Source of the DNA: Methylobacterium aquaticum
GTDB taxonomy: Bacteria; Pseudomonadota; Alphaproteobacteria; Rhizobiales; Beijerinckiaceae
Assembly (NCBI RefSeq): GCF_001043915.1
Contig: NZ_LABX01000183.1
Coordinates: 1 to 58,515 of the forward strand
Length of the DNA: 58,515 nt
Direction of reading: 5' to 3'
The notes under the pieces were generated by a model, which searched no databases, had not been told where the DNA came from, and saw nothing but the letters and a program-made list of their open reading frames with translations. Of the stretch, positions 53,838-58,515 are shown piece by piece. Both the position numbers and the translations under genes were made by a program. How positions within the stretch are numbered: the stretch's first letter is position 1; every line of letters starts with the position of its first letter.

Positions 53838-56809
53838 AGGGCGCTCCCCGGTGTGACGGCGGCATCCTCGACCAGCCGGGCGAGGTAGGTGGTGCGCGGC
53901 TTGGTGTTGAGTTCGGCGAGCAGGCCGTAATTGCGCGGATCGGCCGCCGCCGCGGCGACCCGGCTGCCGGAATCGCGCAGGTCCCCGAAGGTGATGGCCC
54001 GGGTCGGGCAGGCGCCTTGGCAGGCGGTTTGGACCGCCCCGTCGCGGATCGGGGCGTGATCTCCCATCGTCGACTCGATCCGTGCTGCTGCGATCCGCTG
54101 GACGCAGTAGGTGCATTTCTCCATCACGCCGCGGGCCCGGACGGTGACCTCCGGGTTGCGCTGCTGCTGCTGCACCGGCGCCGTGTCGCCGGAATAGTCG
54201 AGATAGTTGAAGCGGCGGACCTTGTAGGGGCAGTAGCTGGAGCAGGCCCTTGTGCCGACGCAGCGGTTATAGACCATGAGGTTCAGCCCCTCGCGGTCGT
54301 GGAGTGTCGCTTCCACCGGGCAGCCGACTTCGCAGGGCGCCTGCTCGCAATGCATGCAGGGCACCGGCATGAAGTGGGTTTTCGGGGTGTCGATCCCGCC
54401 CTCGTAGTAGCGGTCGATCCTGAGCCAGTGCAGCCAGCGGCCGAGAGCCACCTCCTCCCTGCCGACGACCGGGATGTTGTTCTCGGCCTGGCAGGCGGTG
54501 ACGCAGGCGTTGCAGCCGATGCAGGCATCGAGGTCGATCACCATGCCCCAGGCGCGCTCGGAGCCGTAGCGCCCGCCCGGCGAGGTCGGGGCCGGGGGAT
54601 AGAGCGAGGGCAGGGCCGCGCGGGAGGCGACCGGAGCGGTTGAGCCCACAGTCTGCACGCGGACGATGTCATGCCCTTCCATGGTGCCGTGGTCCTGCGT
54701 CGTCACGGGCGGCGCCGTGCGGCCGGTCTTGGCCAGCGTCGCCTCGGCGAGGCGCCAGGGTGTGGCGCTGGCGCGCAACGGCGAGGCACCGTAGCCGAGC
54801 CCGTCCGCCAGCTGCTCGGGAATCCGTCGGCCGTAGCCGAGGACGACGGTGACCGAATCGTCGGCCTGGCCGGGCTGGATCCAGACCGGCCCCTCGATCC
54901 GCCGCCCCTCGGCCTCCAGGGTCACGACGTCGCCCTGGCGCAGCTCCTCCCGCTCGGCCAGGCTTGCGCTCACCGCGATCACGTTGCCCCATACCACTTT
55001 CGTCAGGGGTTTCGGGAGTTCCTGCAACCAGGCGAGGTTCGCGAGGCTGCCGTCCCAGACACTGGCATCGGGCCGGAACAGCACCTCGACCCGCCGGGCC
55101 GGGCCGGCTGGCGAGGGCGCGGGACGGACGGTGGCCACGGTGGCCGGCAGGGCTGCGCCGACGGCCTCGGGCGCGAGCGCGGTATTCTCCAGAAACCCCG
55201 CTTGCAGGAACGCCTCGCGCCGCGCCGCCCAGGCGGCCTCGGTCTCGTCGGGCCGGCGCCAATGGGCGTCGAAGAGGGCGGCGCCGTCCTTCGCCTCGGC
55301 ATCGGTCAGGATCGACAGGATCTCCGGACCTGAGCGGCTGTCATAGAGCGGGCGGATCGTCGGCTGGATCAGCGTCACCGTCCCGTCGAGGGAGCGGGCA
55401 TCGCCCCAGGCTTCGAGCGGGTGGGCGAGGGGCAGGTTCCAGTCGCAATGGAAGGCGGTCTCGTCCGGGTAGAGCCCGGCATGGATCTTGAGCGGAACCC
55501 GCGCGAGGGCGGCGAGGAATCCGAGATCGCCCGGCGCGTCGTAGACGGGGTTGACGTCGAGCATCACCAGGACCTGCACCTCGCCCCGGCCCATCGCCTC
55601 CGTCAGGGCCGACAGGGGCTCAGGCCCGAGGACAGGCACCGGTGCGGTATGGAAGACGGTGCGGCCGGTATTGCCCAGCGCCGCGTTGAGGCGGTGGACC
55701 TGCGCCAGCAAGTCCGGCCCGGCCTGGGTCCCGGCGAGCACGATTCCGTGGCCGCGGGCCGTATTCAGCGCCGCGAAAGCCTTCTGGCGCCACGCGGCGG
55801 CCGGGCCGCTGCGATCCTCTGGCGTACCGCCCCCGGCCTCGGCCAGGAGGTCGCGCACGAGGGCGTCGAGGCCGTCCGAGCCGAGGGCCAGGGGGGAATC
55901 GGCCTTGGCCGAGGTCAGGTTCGGGCTCGGGCCGGCATGGTGGAGGGTCAGCAGGCGCCCCTCGCCGGCGGCCCTGCGGCGGGCCTCGATCCAGTCCCGC
56001 GCCTGCCCGACCTGGCCGGGCCCGGGATCGAGCACGTCGCCGTCGAGCGAGACGACGATCCTGGCCTGGTCGAAGCGCCAGCGGGTCTCGAGCGGGCGGC
56101 CATAGGCGCGGCGGGTGCCCTCGTAGAGCGCGTCCCGCCCGACCGGGGCCGAGACGTGCCAGCGCATGGCCGGGAAATCCCGGCGCATCGCGGCGAGTTG
56201 CGCGGCGAGCGAGGGCGAGGTCACCGGCCCGGTGACGAGGTGGAGGCCGCGCCCGCCCTCCGCCGCCTTCAGCGCCGCGAAACGCCCGGTCATCGCGGCG
56301 CGGAAGGCCGGCCAGGAACTCGGCCGGCCGAGATGCTGCGGGGTCTGGAGCCGGAACGGATCGTACAGGCCGAGCACCGAGGCTTGAGCGAACACGTCGG
56401 TGCCGCCGCGGCTCCAGGGATGCTCGGCATTGCCCTCGATCTTGAGCGGCCGGCCGTTGCGGGTGGTGACCGTGATGCCGTTGGCGAAGCCGTCGATCAG
56501 GGCCGCCGAGGCATAGGCGAGGGGGGCGCCCGGGACGATCCGCTCGGGCTGGCGGACATACGGGATCTCTTTCGAGCGCCCGTCCGGCTGGCCGCAGGCG
56601 GCAAGCCCGCTCATCGCGAAGGAGGCGGCCATCAGCTTGAGGAAGCCGCGCCGGTCGGGAGCGGCGGCCAGCCGCGCGGCGGCCGGATATTCGGTGTCGA
56701 GGAAGGCCCGGAACTCGGGCGACTCCGCCACCGCGTCCAGGCTGCGCCAGAAGGCCGGGCCGTCGCCGCCGGCGAGGCGGGCGCGCAACTCTGCAATGCC
56801 GCCGCTCAT
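53834..56809 (-). CDS. actB: alternative complex III subunit ActB, molybdopterin oxidoreductase-like and iron-sulfur protein
   Basis: A 991-residue periplasmic subunit. A Tat-type motif RRGFLKLMAASFAM lies at about 53-66, followed by a long domain resembling molybdopterin enzymes. The C-terminal ~220 residues form an NrfC-like ferredoxin domain with four cysteine groups: CIGCNACVTACQAEN, CMHCEQAPCEVGCP, CVGTRACSSYCPYKVRRFN, and CTYCVQRI with CQGACPTRAI. ActB links quinol oxidation at ActC to the heme subunits. Fusion of the two parts is normal for ActB. Starts at ATG 56809, overlapping the actA stop by ATGA. Confidence 0.92.
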   Translation of the reverse strand: MSGGIAELRARLAGGDGPAFWRSLDAVAESPEFRAFLDTEYPAAARLAAAPDRRGFLKLMAASFAMSGLAACGQPDGRSKEIPYVRQPERIVPGAPLAYASAALIDGFANGITVTTRNGRPLKIEGNAEHPWSRGGTDVFAQASVLGLYDPFRLQTPQHLGRPSSWPAFRAAMTGRFAALKAAEGGRGLHLVTGPVTSPSLAAQLAAMRRDFPAMRWHVSAPVGRDALYEGTRRAYGRPLETRWRFDQARIVVSLDGDVLDPGPGQVGQARDWIEARRRAAGEGRLLTLHHAGPSPNLTSAKADSPLALGSDGLDALVRDLLAEAGGGTPEDRSGPAAAWRQKAFAALNTARGHGIVLAGTQAGPDLLAQVHRLNAALGNTGRTVFHTAPVPVLGPEPLSALTEAMGRGEVQVLVMLDVNPVYDAPGDLGFLAALARVPLKIHAGLYPDETAFHCDWNLPLAHPLEAWGDARSLDGTVTLIQPTIRPLYDSRSGPEILSILTDAEAKDGAALFDAHWRRPDETEAAWAARREAFLQAGFLENTALAPEAVGAALPATVATVRPAPSPAGPARRVEVLFRPDASVWDGSLANLAWLQELPKPLTKVVWGNVIAVSASLAEREELRQGDVVTLEAEGRRIEGPVWIQPGQADDSVTVVLGYGRRIPEQLADGLGYGASPLRASATPWRLAEATLAKTGRTAPPVTTQDHGTMEGHDIVRVQTVGSTAPVASRAALPSLYPPAPTSPGGRYGSERAWGMVIDLDACIGCNACVTACQAENNIPVVGREEVALGRWLHWLRIDRYYEGGIDTPKTHFMPVPCMHCEQAPCEVGCPVEATLHDREGLNLMVYNRCVGTRACSSYCPYKVRRFNYLDYSGDTAPVQQQQRNPEVTVRARGVMEKCTYCVQRIAAARIESTMGDHAPIRDGAVQTACQGACPTRAITFGDLRDSGSRVAAAAADPRNYGLLAELNTKPRTTYLARLVEDAAVTPGSAL

Positions 56810-57504
56810 CGGTGGCAGATCCCGCATTCGGTCAGCCGCTCGCCGCCGCGGATATGGTACTGGCGCACCAGGTCCGGCCCGAGCGTGGCCTGGTTCGCCG
56901 GCGGGCTCCAGGTCATGGTGAGGATCTGGTCCTTCGGCCGCACGTATGTCTCGGGGTTGCGGTGGCAATCGAGGCAGAAGCTCATCTCGAAGGCGTTGGC
57001 CCGGTAGGTGAGCTGCATGTCGGTGACGCTGCCGTGACAGGTCGAGCAGCCGATGCCGTTGGTGACGTGGACGGCGTGATTGTAGTAGACGTAGCCCGGC
57101 AGCTTGTTCAGGCGGGTCCAGACCAGGGGCTGGTCCTTGGCGTAGCTCGCCCGCACCGGTTCCAGCATGTCGGAGCCGGACCAGATCTGGCTGTGGCAGG
57201 TCATGCAGGTCTGGGTCGGCGGGATTCCGGCGGTGGCCTGGGTCTCGACCGTGGTGTGGCAGTAGCGGCAATCGATCTTCAATTCGCCCGCATGGTGCTT
57301 GTGGCTGAACGGCACCGGCTGGGCGGGCGCCACCCCCACGCCGGTGACGTAGGAGGAGCGCACCAGCCCCGCCCCCACCACCGGCAGCGCCGCCAGGCAG
57401 GCCGCACCGGTGAGGAGCGCGAGGCGCAGGAGGGCATCGGCGCCCGGCGCGAAGAGCTGGCGCACGGCGTCAGGCCCCGGTCCGGGAGAAAGCCGAAGCG
57501 TCAT
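56806..57504 (-). CDS. actA: alternative complex III subunit ActA, pentaheme cytochrome c
   Basis: A 232-residue cytochrome with an N-terminal membrane anchor (about 24-50). Five CxxCH heme motifs are present: CRYCH, CMTCH, CSTCH, CLDCH and CGICH, spaced over about residues 79-231; the last is at the C-terminus. Extra histidines (SHKHHAGELKID, YNHAVHVTNG) can be axial ligands. Five hemes match ActA of known complexes. It is the first gene of the leftward respiratory operon; 157 bases separate it from the GNAT gene. Confidence 0.92.
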   Translation of the reverse strand: MTLRLSPGPGPDAVRQLFAPGADALLRLALLTGAACLAALPVVGAGLVRSSYVTGVGVAPAQPVPFSHKHHAGELKIDCRYCHTTVETQATAGIPPTQTCMTCHSQIWSGSDMLEPVRASYAKDQPLVWTRLNKLPGYVYYNHAVHVTNGIGCSTCHGSVTDMQLTYRANAFEMSFCLDCHRNPETYVRPKDQILTMTWSPPANQATLGPDLVRQYHIRGGERLTECGICHR

Positions 57505-57661
57505 GACGCAAGGCGGGTTTCACGCTCTGCACGCCGTCCTCGTCATCACGCTCTACGCAGTTCGCCACGATGCAGGGCTAGGTGGCGCAGCGCCCGGCCC
57601 CGGCCAGAGGCCGCGTCTGCGAGAAGGGCGGAATGTCACAGCCGGGCGGTCGAGCGCCGCG

Positions 57662-58150
57662 TCAGATGTCCCCGACCATCAGGGCCGCCCCGGCACCGTA
57701 GCCGGGCGGCGGCACCTCGGGGATCGGCCGGAAGCCGTGATGGCGCCAGAAGCCGGCGGCGTTGCCGACCGCGACCAGCACCATCTCGGCCACGGCGCGC
57801 CTCCGGGCCTCCGCGCGCATCAGCCCGACGAGTTCGGCCGCGGCGCCGCGGCCCCTCGCGTCCGGGAGCAGCGCCACGTCGTGGATGCACCAGGCGCCTG
57901 CCGGCGCGGGCAGGGCACCCAGGAGGGTGTCGAGGTCCGGCACCGAGCGCGCCCGCCAGGGATGGCCGACGGCGTAGCCCAGCAACGCTCCATCGTCGGC
58001 GACCAGCGCGAAGCATCCCTCCGGGCACAGCCGCAGGCGCTCGGCCATCACCGCGTCGTCCTCGGGGTAATCCGGGTGGATCAGGGCGGCGATCCGCGAG
58101 GCCGTGGCGAGGTCCGACGCCCGCAAGGGGCGCCAGCGGGGGCTGGTCAT
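57662..58150 (-). CDS. GNAT-family N-acetyltransferase
   Basis: A 162-residue acetyltransferase. The acetyl-CoA loop is DVALLPDARGRGAAAELVGLM (R-x2-G-x-A-like), and the C-terminal GFWRHHGFRPIPE is the usual beta-bulge region. The substrate is unknown. It starts at ATG 58150, 2 bases after the stop of the partial gene at the contig end, so the two are probably cotranscribed. It is separate from the act operon. Confidence 0.85.
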   Translation of the reverse strand: MTSPRWRPLRASDLATASRIAALIHPDYPEDDAVMAERLRLCPEGCFALVADDGALLGYAVGHPWRARSVPDLDTLLGALPAPAGAWCIHDVALLPDARGRGAAAELVGLMRAEARRRAVAEMVLVAVGNAAGFWRHHGFRPIPEVPPPGYGAGAALMVGDI

Positions 58151-58152
58151 GC

Positions 58153-58438
58153 TCAGCGGGCGGCCTCGTACCGGAAGGCCGGCGCGGCCTGGAGGTCCGC
58201 CTTGGTCAGCCGCACCTCGGCCTCCGCCACCGTGCCGTCGGGGCCGGTCGCCAGCACCGTGGCGCGGCCCCGCGGCGCGGGCGCGGCCACCGAGCCGGTG
58301 GCGTCGTCGACGGTGCCGCTGCGCTTGGCCGGCACGGCGGCAAGCGCCTGGTCGGTCACCCGGGCGCCCGGCATCGTCTCCGGGCCGGCGGTGTTCGCGG
58401 CGGCCTCGCTCGGGGCGCGGCCGGGCGTGGTGTGGGAG
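58153..58438 (-). CDS. partial gene, C-terminal part of a PRC-barrel-like protein
   Basis: About 94 residues of a leftward gene whose 5' end is lost at the contig end. The last residues, GTVAEAEVRLTKADLQAAPAFRYEAAR, resemble the end of PRC-barrel proteins in Rhizobiales (a 'LTKxxLxxAPxF' ending). The rest is Ala/Pro-rich. It stops 2 bases before the GNAT start. The identity is tentative, and its first residues as read from the sequence run into adapter. Confidence 0.4.
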
Positions 58439-58515
58439 CTGTCTCTTATACAGCACTCCGAGCCCACGAGAATCCTGAGGATATCGTATGCCAGCTTCTG
58501 CTTGAAAAAAAAAAA
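58439..58515 (+). other. sequencing adapter read-through and poly-A, not genomic
   Basis: Starting at 58439 the sequence is a slightly corrupted Nextera transposase adapter: CTGTCTCTTATA, then CTCCGAGCCCACGAGA (58456-58471), an index-like TCCTGAGG (58473-58480), ATCGTATGCC, and CTTCTGCTTG (58495-58504), ending in 11 A (58505-58515). This is the end of an Illumina library molecule. It should be trimmed, and no biological meaning attaches to it. Confidence 0.97.

Noticed and set aside
58505..58515. poly-A run as a transcription terminator or phage feature
   Set aside because: It directly follows a flow-cell adapter sequence, so it is a sequencing artefact.

Overview
The window is a GC-rich (roughly 70%) alphaproteobacterial chromosome fragment with densely packed genes. 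Gene content and order suggest a Methylobacterium-like member of the Methylobacteriaceae. The supporting features are an mdh-sucCD-sucAB-lpd cluster, a CcmI-type cytochrome c maturation protein, a DUF1236 secreted protein, an EcfG-type general-stress sigma factor, and alternative complex III next to a caa3 oxidase. The genus is an inference; no marker such as rRNA is present. No tRNA, rRNA, CRISPR array or complete insertion sequence was recognised. The right end is not genomic: the last ~77 bases (58439-58515) are Nextera-type adapter read-through followed by a poly-A run, so this is a raw contig end.

Layout. 1-5134: ccmI, an SLC13/TrkA-C transporter, a truncated Uma2-like gene, a DUF533 protein and a TetR regulator. 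5383-16529: a TCA-cycle cluster (mdh, sucC, sucD, sucA, sucB, lpd) with two insertions: a VapBC-like toxin-antitoxin pair between sucC and sucD, and an SDR oxidoreductase between sucB and lpd. 16740-25595: gluconokinase, a very large hybrid histidine kinase, a DbpA-like DEAD-box helicase, an aldose-1-epimerase family protein and XerC. 25603-33132: an MFS exporter, an Lrp regulator, small and secreted proteins, an orphan ABC substrate-binding protein, cysS, a DUF1737 protein and a LOG-family protein. 33352-40750: a LysM protein, an Atm1-type ABC exporter, a membrane/spermidine-synthase fusion, psd and pssA. 41045-46025: a Cys-rich secreted protein, a trans-aconitate methyltransferase, mscL, then a stress-response group made of a small NepR-like protein, a DUF1236 protein and a NepR-EcfG fusion, followed by a class II glutamine amidotransferase. 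46071-57504: one long leftward respiratory operon, actA-actB-actCD-actE-actF-(actG-like)-coxB-coxA-coxC-coxD. 57662-58438: a GNAT acetyltransferase and the tail of a PRC-barrel-like gene cut by the contig end.

How the genes work together. The suc/lpd genes supply 2-oxoglutarate dehydrogenase and succinyl-CoA synthetase, and mdh closes the cycle. The act/cox operon would oxidise quinol, pass electrons through c-type hemes to the caa3 oxidase and reduce O2. Nearly every gene boundary in that operon is a 4-base ATGA or GTGA overlap, which predicts coupled translation.

Most notable observations: (i) a sigma factor carrying its own NepR-like anti-sigma domain, near a second, free-standing NepR-like protein; (ii) a toxin-antitoxin module wedged inside sucCD; (iii) an ActC-ActD fusion in an alternative complex III operon; (iv) a dispersed ~105-bp repeat family whose hairpin shows compensatory base changes among five copies; (v) a second, ~51-bp repeat sitting 3-4 bases after two unrelated stop codons in the same orientation; (vi) the adapter sequence at the contig end.
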